A stretch of DNA of 64,000 nt from Ampelomyces quisqualis (lineage: Eukaryota > Ascomycota > Dothideomycetes > Pleosporales > Phaeosphaeriaceae). Made by a program: the position numbers and the translations under genes. The notes under the pieces are model-generated. The model saw only the letters and a program-made list of their open reading frames with translations. It did no database searches and was not told where the DNA came from. Positions 44,084-55,706 of this stretch are shown piece after piece (position 1 is the first letter of the stretch; each line of letters begins with the position of its first letter). The stretch is from NCBI GenBank assembly GCA_018398575.1, contig JAGTXZ010000010.1, forward strand, positions 1,798,001-1,862,000. Reading direction: 5' to 3'.

Positions 44084-44980
44084 GTGGACGTCGGCGCAAT
44101 GGTAATTATGTAAGAGTCGGAGCTCTGGTCGGTCAAGTTGCGCTCTGATGCTGCCAACAGCGCATCAGCATGCGTAAACTCCGGGCGCTTAGGCAGATGC
44201 GCACTTTCAACTTAGGAATATCAATATCCAAGTTTACCGTCCACCTTTTAAGGTGGACCTCCGTCCCCTACTAGGCAAACCAGCGAGGCGAAGGAAGCGT
44301 CCGTCTTGTTCAGTCCTGCGGTCGATGTGCTATATGGGAACGTGGCTCCAACTGGTGTAAGCTGGGCAGCAGAGAAGAGAAAAGCGGTCGCGGAGGGGAT
44401 AGCAGAGCCCATGAATGGTGATATGAGGATAATCGGATGTCGATGGTTAAAGCCAGGTGGGTGTCCTGGCTGCGAGTGTCCGGTGGCGCGTGGTATGAGG
44501 TTCGTGTTTGAGTACAGGTTTGAGGCTCTTTTGGGATTCCCGGTTTCTTATTTTGATGCCTTGGCAGTCTGATCGAGCGCATGTGAACAAGCCGACCCTG
44601 GCCATCCAATCCCCATGCAGCCACATCTCCACAGTGCCCCGAGATCACAGTATCGCTGTGCGACATGGCCACCGAGAGCTCGTGCAGTATCATCTCAGCT
44701 GACTTTGTGGCCAGCCCCAATTTCAATGAGAGCGAGAAGGCTGGCTACGGAATTTCCACCACCTGAATCAATAGCAACTGCTCGGTGGGAGGCGATCCAC
44801 TCAGCGGCCCGCTCCACTTTCGGTCCACGCCTTGACTCGGTTGAGTAGGCTTGCCAAATAGGTGGGGAATATCAGCATATGCTCTTTTTTCCAAAAGCTT
44901 GATACAGTTTTGAGGCGTAATATATATTCACTTTTGTAGTCGTAGAGAGCATCTACAACAGGAATGTCCTTAACTCACCC
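44084..44980. other. Intergenic: kinase promoter, no second gene supported
   Basis: A minus-strand stretch near 44700-44850 reads open (AEWIASHRAVAIDSGGGN) and could be a gene remnant. I recognise no family and found no splice solution. Confidence 0.35.
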
Positions 44981-45072
44981 GCCCTCGTAGCTCAGTGGTA
45001 GAGCGCGTCACTAGTACTGCAACAGTATTATCAGCTATGACGAGGTCGCTAGTTCGATTCTGGTCGAGGGCA
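44981..45072 (+). tRNA. tRNA-Thr (anticodon AGT) with a 20-nt intron
   Basis: The acceptor stem GCCCTCG/CGAGGGC pairs perfectly with discriminator A at 45072. The D arm is GCTC-AGTGGTA-GAGC. The anticodon stem CGTCA/TGACG encloses C-T-AGT-A, then a 20-nt intron (about 45017-45036), then A38. The intron sits one base 3' of the anticodon, as in eukaryotic nuclear tRNAs. The T arm is GCTAG-TTCGATT-CTGGT with two wobble pairs. The mature length is 72 nt. A T7 run at 45081-45087 is the Pol III terminator. Confidence 0.9.
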
Positions 45073-45080
45073 CGAATTTG

Positions 45081-45087
45081 TTTTTTT
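45081..45087 (+). terminator. RNA polymerase III terminator of tRNA-Thr
   Basis: Seven consecutive T residues lie 9 bp after the tRNA end. Confidence 0.85.
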
Positions 45088-45692
45088 GCAGATTCCTATC
45101 TACTATGTATGTATGCATCAGGAACAATCCAATACTTGGCCGTAAGGGGTGCCTTTCTTTTGAACAACGCTGCCATCTACCACGCCACCAGCTCCCCCAT
45201 CTCAAACTTTTTTGCTCAACGACCATCAACAACATCGTTCCGACCTCAAGGCCGACATGTAAAACATTGCTATCTGGCGAGAAGCATCTCGCGTGTGGGA
45301 ACATAATCGTGAAGAGGGGGCGTCAGTGTGTCTTGGAGTAAGTAGAGTATCTAGAATGTCAGCTGAGGTAAAACGAGGCGGATAATGAAGATGCATTCGT
45401 GATACATATTTGGAGTCGAGGGTAAAAACTGAGGACGATACTTACATACGGGAACGACAGTTCGGCAATGGAGGAAACAACGAATGCAATCGATGCACCA
45501 ATTACGCGCACAGCTACAGTGCAGAATCTACAGATAGTACTTTTGTGACAACGATGAGCACGATGAGGTCTGGGGAATGATGGAGAAGCATTGCAAGAGC
45601 TAGCACCGCGTGCAACAAGTTTCTTCCCAGAATATCTCCTGCTAGACTTTGTCGCTAAGAAACCCTAACCGCCACTTCTTCTTCTACCAAGC

Positions 45693-46237
45693 TTGTGCTT
45701 TGTGAACCGTGGAGTCGGTGAAGAAGCCGCTTCGCCCCTCCTTGGAATCGTTACATTCGAATCGGTCGGCCAACGCGATGTCAAAACATTCATGGAAAAG
45801 CTTCTTGCACGTCCAACGCTTGGTACAATGAGCAAGATCCGTAGGATCAGCTTCTGTATCCGTCCACCCTATGGTAGTCTTGTTTACCAGCTGGGAGCTT
45901 CACGCACCCTCAAGACCGCGCGAGATCAGAAGATCGTTGTACGAGAGCAAAGGAAGCCCCATGCCACGGCCAAATGCTCGAGTTTTGCTCTGAAAATCTC
46001 GTCTTTCGTCTCTCTAGCCCACGAGAAGTCACCTTTAGGGTCTACACTGTTTACACAGACAGCACGGAAGTGGATGATTATGCACCTTACTCTGTGAAGT
46101 ATCTCGAAACGTTTAATCTGGAGCACCTCTCGAAAGTACGGACCCTGCGCGAAGTCAGATTCGCGGGGCACTGTGAATACCCTTCGGCACTGCTCGTGTT
46201 GTTACGCAGCGTGCATAATAAACGAGAGATGTGCTGA
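45693..46237 (+). pseudogene. Possible frameshifted hypothetical gene remnant
   Basis: The first frame (45693 onward) reads plausibly as protein for about 95 codons, including GIVTFESVGQRDVKTFMEKL and KIRRISFCIRPPYG. The coding-like signal then moves to the frame of 45974-46237 (VFRLSSPREVTFRVYTVYTD, then YSVKYLETFNLEHL). The tone is that of lineage-specific fungal F-box or BTB-type proteins, but no domain is identifiable. No splice pair joins the frames convincingly. A chance open frame remains possible. Confidence 0.25.
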
Positions 46238-47344
46238 AATTCGGCCGGAATATAGACGTCTTTATGAAACTCACACACTCTCAGCAGGAGTATGGCTTCC
46301 ATGATGAGACGGATATTGTTCTTTAAAAGCATGCTGTCCGTGGACACGCTCGATGGCTGGCCGGGCACAGGCTCACGACCATCGAGGGCTGCAGTCAAGC
46401 CATACCATATCTGATCAGAGCAGATGAAGTCTCGGGCGTACAATTAAAAGCACTCCTCACAAAATTGAAGGGATTCCTTCGTTAGCAATGAAGAAGCTTG
46501 AAGACGGTTTCGTGTTCATGGTTCAAGGGAAGATACCACCTTCACACTGCTCTAGGTGCTACGAATAACTATGCGCATCCGCATAACGTCTCCCATCCTC
46601 TTCGCCAAGAAACGTGTACAAAACACAAATCGGGGCAATCGACGATGAGATGGGAAGGAGCTTCCCTTGATCCTGACCTATCATGTATGCTGGGCCGATT
46701 CAGCGCTGGACTGTGATCAGCTATCGGGCCGACGAATGTGGAAGCGTGATCGAATCAAACACTGCTCATTTCTCGGGCCCGAAACAATAGCCTACGAGAA
46801 GTGCTGTAGCTCTCTCGGCTTCCAATTAATACCTGGGCGTTGCGACGAACATTGTCGTGGCTGTACCAGGCACAGCTTTTCGAAATACGGTTACGGCTCT
46901 TCCAGGAATAGTCTCAGATGCTAACCCATGGACGGACATCCAAATTCTCACGGCGGAGATACTGTATCTGGAAAGACGTAAATATACGCGGGGTACCCCG
47001 CATATTCATCGCGGAAGCGGGGCACTCGCACGCGGATAGCAGCCATCAAGCTGAATGCTCACATGGGTGGCGTCGCCACGGAGGCACTCCGCATTATCTT
47101 GCGTCACAACACAATTGACGTGACGTTATCCAAAGGGACAGTTTGTTCCTCCGGATGGGAGGAACATTTGGCAGGGATGAACTTCCAGCAAACTTAACAC
47201 TCCACTGGACCATGAGAAACTAGGAAATTCCTGAAGAAGCTCTAGACTGCCCGTCGTGGTCACGTACGGGAGTGATTGTAGTAGTAAATGTAGCGTGGAG
47301 ATCTTCGTAGATTTGAACCAGGGGGTGCATCTTGCTGGTTGACG

Positions 47345-47351
47345 TATAAAA
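47345..47351 (+). promoter_or_regulatory. TATA box of the monooxygenase gene
   Basis: A TATAAAA lies 100 bp before the start codon at 47451. Most genes in this window lack an obvious TATA box, so its presence suggests inducible expression. That reading is inferred. Confidence 0.5.
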
Positions 47352-47450
47352 GCGGCAGAAGGCATTCTGCATTTTTTGCAGATCAAGTCTCCTTAATCAG
47401 TTATTCGTTTTCTGGTCACTTCTTCTAAACGAACATCTCATTTTCACAGA

Positions 47451-49231
47451 ATGGTTCATTTCAGGACGGATATTGCAGCTGTCAATGAGTCCGCAGTGCC
47501 GCATGGCGAGAATTACGCCAAAGAGCTCGAGACAGATGTCTTGATTGTTGGCGCGGGTTTCGGCGGAATTTACCTGATGTACAAGCTCCGCCAGCTTGGC
47601 CTCAATTGCAAGATTATGGAAGCGGGCACAAATATCGGTGGTATTTGGCATTGGAACTGCTATCCAGGTGCACGAGTGGACTCTCAGATTCCCGTCTACG
47701 AATACTCGTTACCAGAAGTCTGGAAGGTAAGCTTGTGTTGCATGGATGTGCATACGAAGCTAATCAGAGCTTGAAAGGACTGGACATGGTCATGTCGCTA
47801 CCCCGGAACGGATGAGCTTCGAGCTTACTTCGAGCACGTCGATAAGAAATTGGACATCAAGAAAGACTGTGCATTCAATACTCGCGTTGTCGGTGCTCAC
47901 TTCGACAAGGCATCTGGTAGATGGATCACTAAGACAGAGGATGGTCGCACTGCCAAGTCGAAGTATCTTCTATTGGCTCTCGGTTTTGCGGCCAAAAGAC
48001 ATTTTCCAGACTGGCCAGGAATGGAATCATTCGAGGGCGAGTTGCATCACTCATCATTCTGGCCGAATGAAGGCGTGAGTACCAAGGGAAAGCGTGTCGC
48101 TGTCATTGGCACAGGCTCTACCGGAGTCCAATTAGCACAGGAGACATCAAAAGACGCCGCCTCCGTCCTCCAATTTGTACGAACGCCTAATTTATGCCTA
48201 CCCATGCAACAGCAAGCTATCACATCAGAGGAACAGGACAGGCGCAAGCGGGGCGAGTACCAAGAGTTCTTCGAATATCGGTTGACTACCTTCGCTGGTT
48301 TTGGATACGACTACATCGAGAAGAACACCCTGGAAGATAGTCCAGAAGAGCGCGAAAAGTTCTACGAGAAGCTATTTGAGGCTGGTGGCTTCGAGTTCTG
48401 GCTGGCCAACTACAAGGACTTGTTGTTCGACAATAAGGCCAACAGGGAGGCGTACAACTTCTGGGCCAAGAAGACTAGAGCTAGAATAACAGATCCGGAG
48501 AAGCGAGAAATTCTTGCTCCCCTTGAGCCACCACACGCTTTTGGCACCAAGCGACCCAGTCTAGAGCAGAACTACTATGAGATGCTCGACAAACCTGAGA
48601 ATAAGGTTATCGACGTGAGCAAGAACCCGATCGAGAAGATCGTTCCGAAGGGCATTGTCACGTCAGATGGAAAGCTTCATGAGTGTGATGTCATCGCGCT
48701 TGCCACTGGCTTCGACTCCGTTACTGGCGGAATGAAGAACATGGGTCTGAAGGACGTCGATGGTGTCGAACTCTCTGAAAAATGGAAAGCGGGTACCTTC
48801 AGCTATCTGGGCATGACTCTTAATGGTTACCCGTAAGTAATGATCGCAGTGTTGACTTGTATGAACTTCGGGCTAATCTGGAGTGTAGGAACTGCTTTTT
48901 CCTCTACGGCGCACAAGGTCCAACTGCATTCTCCAACGGGCCTACCTGTGTTGAAGTGCAAGGAGATTGGATTGTGGATGCCATCAAGAAGATGCAGGAT
49001 GAAGGTATAACTTACTGTGAAGCCACTCATGAGGCCGAGAAGCAGTGGAGAGAAAAGGTGACGGAATTGTCTGACAAGACACTCTTTGGCCAGACTAAAT
49101 CCTGGTATATGGGCGATAATATCCCAGGCAAGTTCAGAGAACAGCTGAGCTTCGCTGGCGGATTCCCCTTGTATAAGCAGTTGACGCGGAACGCGTTGGA
49201 TCGTGGCTTCGAGGGTTTTGTAACGGCTTAG
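47451..49231 (+). CDS. Flavin-dependent monooxygenase, Baeyer-Villiger type
   Basis: Exons 47451-47726, 47778-48832 and 48889-49231 give 557 aa. The FAD-binding GAGFGG lies at about 34-39, followed by GGIWHWNCYPGARVDSQIPV, typical of cyclohexanone- and phenylacetone-type enzymes. The Baeyer-Villiger fingerprint FxGxxxHxxxWP is intact (FEGELHHSSFWP). The NADPH-binding GTGSTG follows in AVIGTGSTGVQLAQE. Later motifs include ALATGFDSVTGG and LYGAQGPTAFSNGPT. Such enzymes insert oxygen next to ketones in catabolism or secondary metabolism. No backbone synthase gene lies nearby, so a catabolic or detoxifying role is as likely. Confidence 0.92.
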
Positions 49232-49514
49232 GCGCAAATATCTTGAATCTGTAATGCAGTGTACCTCTCACGTCTGGATACTGGTCGTCAACTGAGCTCT
49301 GAACCAATACCGTGGAGTTTGACGCATGTCTTGAATTGGGTTTCGCGCTTGATTTTACATAAGTGCATCTCGCTTGCACGTGCTACGAACTAGGCGCTAG
49401 TCCCATCGTCGGCATGGGAAACTAGCTACGGCCGACCGACGTCACGATCACTGATCCTGCGAACTCGCGCCTCATGGACATATCACGCGCTGCATCTGCC
49501 CAACACATGGTACC

Positions 49515-51728
49515 ATGAGGACCTTGATCTTTGTTGGTCGCCAGTGTCTTCGCCAGGGCTTCGTGAAGTCTGCGACATCATCCATAAATCGAGCGCCTAC
49601 CAAGTCTTTCGCGCCTGGCACCTTCATCCGCCGACACTTTGCTACCCCACGGTTCCGAGGCAGAACAATTCTATGGTCTGGCGCAGCTGGCGGAGCCATT
49701 CTCAGTCCACTCGCATTCGTTGGTATAGCCAATGAGAAATCTGGCGATGGAGAGCAAACCCACGAAGGAGCTATGCTCGAGGCGTCGAGGAAGGAGCTTG
49801 AAGAGCAGGTACCAAAGTCGTTGAAGAACTCCAAAAAGTACCGGCGCGGCATGTATTTCTTCATCGAAGACTACATAATAGAACCATTAGCGACAGGTTT
49901 CCGCTTCTTACATCTAATCATCATCTTCGTCCCGGTAATCGTCACCATACCAGCAATTTGGCTGGGGCAAAGACAGGCTCATAAGGACAACGAACGGAGC
50001 GGTACAATCTGGTGGTATGGTTTCTTGGTATCATCTATGGAGAGAGCTGGCGCAGCATTTATAAAGGTATGCACCACATCCTGACTTCAGGCACGCATGG
50101 CTGATCGTACAATAGCTGGGACAATGGGCAGCCTCCAGAACCGATGTCTTTCCTACCCAAATGTGTCTCATCATGTCCACTCTCCACTCGAACGCACCCG
50201 CACATTCGCTCGAGGTGTCCAAGCAAACCATCGAAGCAGCCTTCGATGGACGTCCGTTCGACGACATATTCGACGAGTTCGACGAGAAGCCACTGGGAGT
50301 GGGCGCTATTGCACAAGTGTACAAAGCAAAGCTGAAGCCGGATCTTGCAACACTTGGAGACAAAACGATCGAGGCCGAGGAGCGGGGTCTTGCGCAAAGG
50401 ATCAAGAAGAACGTCGATGTGACGTTGAAGAGTACGCCGTCGAGAGTACCGTCCAATCACGTTGCCATCAAGGTGCTACATCCCAACATCGAAAAGGTTG
50501 TGCGCAGAGACCTCCGCATCATGGCGTTCTTTGCTGCGATCATCAATGCTGTCCCTACCATGGAGTGGCTTTCCTTCCCCGACGAGGTTGAGCAGTTTGG
50601 TGAAATGATGAGACTACAACTGGACTTGCGCATCGAGGCAGCAAATCTTACCATCTTCCGACAGAACTTCAAGGACAGGACAACGGCTTGGTTTCCCTAT
50701 CCATACACCGAGTACACAACCCGAAGTCTTCTCATAGAAGAATTTGCGCAGGGCATTCCCATGGAGGACTTCCTGCAGAATGGAGGTGGCGCCTTCCAGA
50801 AAGATATCGCGGATGAAGGACTGGATGCATTCCTCACGATGCTGCTCATAGACAATTTCATCCACGCAGATCTGCATCCTGGTAACATCATGGTCCGCTT
50901 CTACAAACCTGATAAAATAGATGTCCCCATCTTCACACGCAAGGAAGATCGCATCACTGGTCCTAAGGAGTCGTTGGATGTTACCGAGGAGGTCTTAGAG
51001 CGACTACGACCACACAAAAAGAGTCCAGAGAAATGGAAATTGACACTTCAGGAACTGGATCACGAAGGATACCGCCCCCAGCTTATCTTTATTGACACAG
51101 GTCTGGTCACCGAGTTGAATGCCAAGAATAGAGCCAACTTCCTTGATCTGTTCAAAGCTGTTGCCGAGTTTGATGGTTACAAGGCTGGCCATCTGATGGT
51201 CGAGCGTTGTAGACAACCCGACGCCGTGCTGGACGGCGAGGTCTTCGCCTTGCGCATGCAGCATTTGGTGCTCGGCGTGAAGAGCCGCACGTTCGCTTTG
51301 GGCAACATCAAGATTGGCGACATCCTGAATGAGGTTTTGTCGATGGTCCGGAATCACCATGTTCGCCTCGAAGGAGACTTCGTCAACGTAGTGCTCAGCA
51401 TCCTGCTTCTAGAGGGCATTGGCAGGTCACTTGAACCAAATCTGGACCTGTTTGCTGGGTGAGTTCTACTCGAGAGCTTGCAATGTAGATGCTAATTTGG
51501 CGCAGTGCTCTACCAATACTTCGGCAGCTCGGTGCGCAAAGCGGGTCCTCGATGATCCGCGGCGGGGATTTCTCGATGCTCAAGGTCTGGGTTGGTCTCG
51601 AAGCACGCAGCTTCTTGCAAGCGTCTATTGAGACGGTGGGTAGACTGGCACCTCGTCATAATGCAGATTCTAACATCTTCTAGGTTGAACGATGCGTCAG
51701 ATACGACCAGCTTTCGCCAAATATTTGA
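49515..51728 (+). CDS. CQD1: Mitochondrial UbiB/ABC1-family atypical kinase-like protein (Cqd1/ADCK2 type)
   Basis: Exons 49515-50066, 50116-51458, 51506-51635 and 51684-51728 give 689 aa. The N-terminus is rich in Arg, Ser and Thr without acids, a mitochondrial presequence. One membrane segment follows near residue 135-155 (FLHLIIIFVPVIVTIPAIWL). The UbiB signature KxGQ spans the first intron (FIK-LGQWAASR). It continues with the family's A-rich nucleotide loop (LGVGAIAQVYKAKL), NHVAIKVLHPNI with the Lys, DNFIHADLHPGNIMV as the catalytic-loop equivalent, and LIFIDTGLV as the DFG equivalent. Relatives control coenzyme Q and phospholipid distribution. Assignment to Cqd1/ADCK2 rather than Mcp2 rests on the N-terminal half and is less sure. 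Confidence 0.87.
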
Positions 51729-52117
51729 TTGGATCAAGACAAGGTTGACCAAGCACCATGTTGCGATTGATCCAAGCTCAGCGACATAAGTAGTCTATGT
51801 CCGCAAACGGCTGGGGAGCCGGCAGAGGAATCGCGTTGCATCATGGCTCCACCAACCGACCGAGCCAAGATAATTACATACTTACATACGTCTTGTGGTG
51901 TCGATACGGCGGATTCGGTACTGCGTTGCATGGGTACTGCGCTGACGTCATCCCGCAGCAAGCTTGGCTGACCGAGCAGCAGTCATTCGCTATCCATACT
52001 TGTCGAACACTCCAGGTTAGAGTTGCGCTTTTACTCAAAAATCTCACAATCTCCTCTTGAAATTCTGGTGTTGCTCCAATCTTTACACTCTCGTCTCTAC
52101 ACCCCAATTTCGCAACC
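51729..52117. other. Intergenic: UbiB-family 3' region and Kelch promoter
   Basis: 389 bp between two co-oriented genes. No coding signal is seen. Confidence 0.5.
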
Positions 52118-53473
52118 ATGGAGCCAGCAGCAGCCGGAGCTTTGTATGCGGCCGAGAACTTGCTTGAAGGCGCCGCTGCGCTCATCAAAGGCATAACACA
52201 TCCCACGCTTCCGATTAAAGCGAACCTCACGCGCATCACATCCGCCCCGCTCCCACGATCCCACCATACTGTCTCAGTCGCGAAGGGCCGCGCGTACATC
52301 TTTGGCGGTGAGAGTGAACCGGGCAAGCTGGCTGACAATGCTATGAATGTGGTCATCCTGCCATCGAGTGGTGTTCTCGAGGCCGATTACACCCATTACC
52401 CTGCCCGCGCAGCAAACGGGCTCGACGATATACCAAGCCCACGGAAAGGACATTCGTCTACAGTCATTGGAGACAGCATTTACGTGTTTGGCGGCGAGGG
52501 AGATAATGTGACAGACGAACAGGGCCGAATATGGGTCTATCATACTATTCGCAACACTTGGACCTACCTTGACCCCGCGCCGGGTACGCCATATCCCAGC
52601 CAGAGATCAGGCCATGCAGCGGCCAGCTCAGATCTTCCCGGACCAAAGACCGTGACCTATCAAGAGAAGGCCCCTCAAGCACCAGCAGATCCCTCCAAAG
52701 TCGTTCCAGAACCTGCCGAGTCGGACTCATGGGGAACAATATTCGTCGTCGGTGGACGGGAGACTGGAAGCGGCGCACTTTCGAATGACGCGTTGGCTTT
52801 CGATGTGAAGACACGGACATGGACAAATGTGCCGACACCTTCCGGTCAGCCTCGAGACGGCCAGTCCGTGGCACTCGTCGGCAATTGCTTGTATCGCTTT
52901 GGTGGTAAAGGTGTGGTGATGTTCGGCTCTAGGGGAACGGAGTACCTGGATGCGTCACACGTCTGGAAGCATGCCGAAGGTGGCACAACACCGCTAAGTA
53001 GTGGATGGAGCTGGGAGGAACTTCCACATGCTGAGAAAGCCGGGACTGTGGCTGCGGCTCCACCAGGGCGTTCAAATGCCGGGGTCGTGGGAGTGACGAC
53101 CGGCCAGGGACGCCGCTATCTTCTTGCTGTTGGTGGTGAGGGCGAAAATTCCGAGTTCCTGGACGACATTTGGGCCCTCCAGCTACCGCCCGAAAGCTCT
53201 ACTGCTGCCGCTACGAAAGACAGTATACGCGCGAGCTTGAAGCGCGACACGCATGAGTCGCAATTTGCGGAGGTGCTATACAAGTACGTGGATGCACGAG
53301 GGGAAGACGAGAAGCAGATCCCTGATGCGCCACAGAGGGGTCTGGGTGCAAGGGGCCATTTTGCTATAGCCAAGGGAACCGAGGTTGATGGGGCCACTGC
53401 CATTGTTTGGGGTGGTGTCAATACCAATGGTCAGGTACTTCAGGATGGGTGGATGATCACGGTGCACAGATGA
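52118..53473 (+). CDS. Kelch-repeat beta-propeller protein
   Basis: An intronless frame of 451 aa. After a short Ala-rich start, Kelch blades recur, each with the GG doublet and following aromatic and Trp: RAYIFGGESEPG, SIYVFGGEGDN with IWVYHTIRNTWTYLDP, TIFVVGGRETGSG with ALAFDVKTRTWTNVP, CLYRFGGKGVV, LLAVGGEGENS, and IVWGGVNTNG at the end. No BTB, transmembrane or catalytic domain is attached. Stand-alone Kelch proteins are usually interaction scaffolds. Nothing here points to a specific partner. Confidence 0.88.
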   Translation: MEPAAAGALYAAENLLEGAAALIKGITHPTLPIKANLTRITSAPLPRSHHTVSVAKGRAYIFGGESEPGKLADNAMNVVILPSSGVLEADYTHYPARAANGLDDIPSPRKGHSSTVIGDSIYVFGGEGDNVTDEQGRIWVYHTIRNTWTYLDPAPGTPYPSQRSGHAAASSDLPGPKTVTYQEKAPQAPADPSKVVPEPAESDSWGTIFVVGGRETGSGALSNDALAFDVKTRTWTNVPTPSGQPRDGQSVALVGNCLYRFGGKGVVMFGSRGTEYLDASHVWKHAEGGTTPLSSGWSWEELPHAEKAGTVAAAPPGRSNAGVVGVTTGQGRRYLLAVGGEGENSEFLDDIWALQLPPESSTAAATKDSIRASLKRDTHESQFAEVLYKYVDARGEDEKQIPDAPQRGLGARGHFAIAKGTEVDGATAIVWGGVNTNGQVLQDGWMITVHR

Positions 53474-54021
53474 GTGTATGCATGTGGTACAGAACACAAG
53501 ATAGATTGTTTTTCGTTACACGATCGAGAGAGCCACAAGCCACAAACGTGGGCATGCTTGCATAAAAATCATTCTAGACATCTTTCGACCGAGTCATGTC
53601 CGGCGCAATCAAAGTGCTTTGTGTTGTAGACGAATACCCATCTTGCTTATCCTGTCTTTCGTGAACTGTATGTATACGACCTTTGTATGCAGATGGACAG
53701 ATACATACTTCGCGGAGAGGAAGTCGCTTGCCACTCCCCAGCATACAAACAGCCTTCACAATTCGCCTCTGGACCCGGAATGGTCGATGAATCAAGTTAC
53801 GATGTCAGTAAGTGCCTGCCCATTCAGGCAAGCGCATCTAGCAACACGCAACCACTCAGCAGCACCGCCAATACACTAATACCACGGCTGGTAGCGCGCC
53901 CTTGTGGCTCCAAGACTCTGCAGAGTATCTGCGCTCCTTGTCACTGGTCAATCACGGCGCGCTTCCGTATAAGTGCGGGATTGCCACAAGGATCTCGGGA
54001 CGGGCCTCGAATTAGATAGGC
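53474..54021. other. Intergenic region, possibly with 5' exons of the PLC-like gene
   Basis: A frame at 53687-54019 is open for 110 codons but is unrecognised. A signal-peptide exon of the downstream gene could lie here. Confidence 0.3.
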
Positions 54022-55706
54022 ATGCTACAGGGTGGCATGGGGCGCCTTGTCATCATGGGGGCTCCTAAGACATGCTGGCGAAGTTGGGGGATAAGTATGA
54101 TGGTTACCCTGCGAACTGGATTCGTAATTGCGCATACTTTGAAGGACAGTATTGGCTTTGCGGGCATTGAGAAAGAATTTGATCAAATCGCGGTACTACC
54201 AACCGAACACATCAGGGATCCAGCTGCAGAAGAAGGCTTCTGGATGGGTTACGGCGGCGCCTTGACCCTTGTGAATGGGTCACCATTCAATTGGGTTGCT
54301 GCCAGTACCCCCAGTTATCAGATGGACACATGGAGTTGGCCAACTGTCAACGCAGGTACGACGTTCAGACAAGATATCTGGTCAAAAGCTCACACTCGAC
54401 AGGGAAAGCATCTAGGGTCTACGTAGAGTTTGGCACAAAAGGCCAGACAAGAGACGATGCTGGTGAGGCATACTACAACATCGAAGGCACATCGAACAAG
54501 TTCTCAGTGTTGGCTCGCAAGCCCTCGGACTACAAGCTCACAATTTCCTTGGATGGTCTATCAACGCAGCAGAGTCCGCAAGGCTCGAAGGTTGATCTGG
54601 GATTCCGACGTGACGCTGCCGTGAACTGGATCATGTCTACCGATGAAGCAGGGCGATGGTGGTCAAACAGCGGCACATATACCGACTGGATGCAGCAGAG
54701 TATGGGATCGCTAGCCAACAGAACTCTGAAGCACATTTGCATGCCTGGGTCGCATGATGCAGGAATGACCAAATTCACACCAGGAACGATTGGTGCAAAC
54801 TTTCCAAACACACAAACGCAATACCTCGACTTCTACCAACAACTCATGTCTGGCTCGCGTTTCTTTGATGTTCGGCCAGTACTCTCTGGCGGTCGGTGGG
54901 TCAGCGGACACTACAGCGCCCTAGAAAACGACATCGAAGACATTTGGGTCGGCGGGAATGGCCAATTGATAGCCGACATAATTCGACAGATCAACGACTT
55001 CACAGCTCAGTATGAAGAGCTCATCATCATCAACCTAAGTCACACGCTCGACACCGACAACAAGTACAAAGACCTGTCTCAAGATCAGTGGAACAACCTA
55101 TTCGACACACTCAAAGGCATCAACAACCGCTACACCGTCGCAAACACAGGCTCGACAGACTTGACCAACAAAGTCCTAGGCGACTTCATCACCGACCGCG
55201 CCTCAGTCTTGATCTTCGCTCAACTCCCCAACGGCATCAGTCTAGGCAACTACGCAAATCAGGGCTTCTTCACGGGCGCAAATTTCCCGTACTACGATTC
55301 GTACTCCAATACCAATAATCGCGCAAATATGGAGTCCGATCAACTCCGCAAACTCAAAGACAATCGGAACCTCGTTGCCGACGCCGGTGCTCGCAAAGAT
55401 CAATTCCACGTCCTCTCGTGGACCATGACGCAGCAGCCTGAAGATGTTTTGAACCCTGAAAGAGCGATTATGAACATGGCTGCAGAAGTGTTTGACGATC
55501 TGGTAAGCGAAGCGTGGAATGCGTTTACGCCGCAGAGTTTTCCGAACGTGCTGTTTGTGGATGCGTTGGGGATCAGGGACAAGAGCGTTGTGTTTCCGTA
55601 TGATAAGCCGAGAGGGGTGGCTGTGAATAATGATATTGCGGCGTTGGCGATTGCGGTGAATAACGGGTTGGCGGGGAGGAATGGGTATGTTACTGGGCGT
55701 GGTTGA
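54022..55706 (+). CDS. PI-PLC X-domain (PLC-like phosphodiesterase) protein
   Basis: The well-supported part joins 54022-54362 to 54416-55706 over a 53-bp intron (GTTCAG...CTAG). That restores NAGTTVYVEFG, the expected beta-sandwich segment, and gives 543 aa from the first Met. The N-terminal part (GGALTLVNGSPFNWV) resembles the C2-like domain that precedes the barrel in fungal members. The TIM barrel has both catalytic His regions, MPGSHDAGM and VSGHYSALENDI, and SGSRFFDVRPVL between them. A C-terminal LPNGISLGNY segment is also present. Family members cleave phosphoinositides or GPI-like lipids and are often secreted. The true 5' end is doubtful. No signal peptide is visible, and a different frame looks coding just upstream (54072-54170). 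Confidence 0.75.

Larger units (their letters stand above)
45088..47450. other. Long intergenic region with a possible gene remnant and the monooxygenase promoter
   Basis: No complete gene is recognised. The possible frameshifted remnant at 45693-46237 and the TATA box at 47345 are listed separately. Confidence 0.4.

Noticed and set aside
44310..44850. Possible gene upstream of the S6K-like kinase
   Set aside because: Open stretches in two frames look mildly protein-like, but I found no family, start or splice solution.
47451..49231. Secondary-metabolite cluster around the monooxygenase
   Set aside because: The neighbours are housekeeping genes (UbiB-family, Kelch), and no backbone enzyme, transporter or pathway regulator is nearby.
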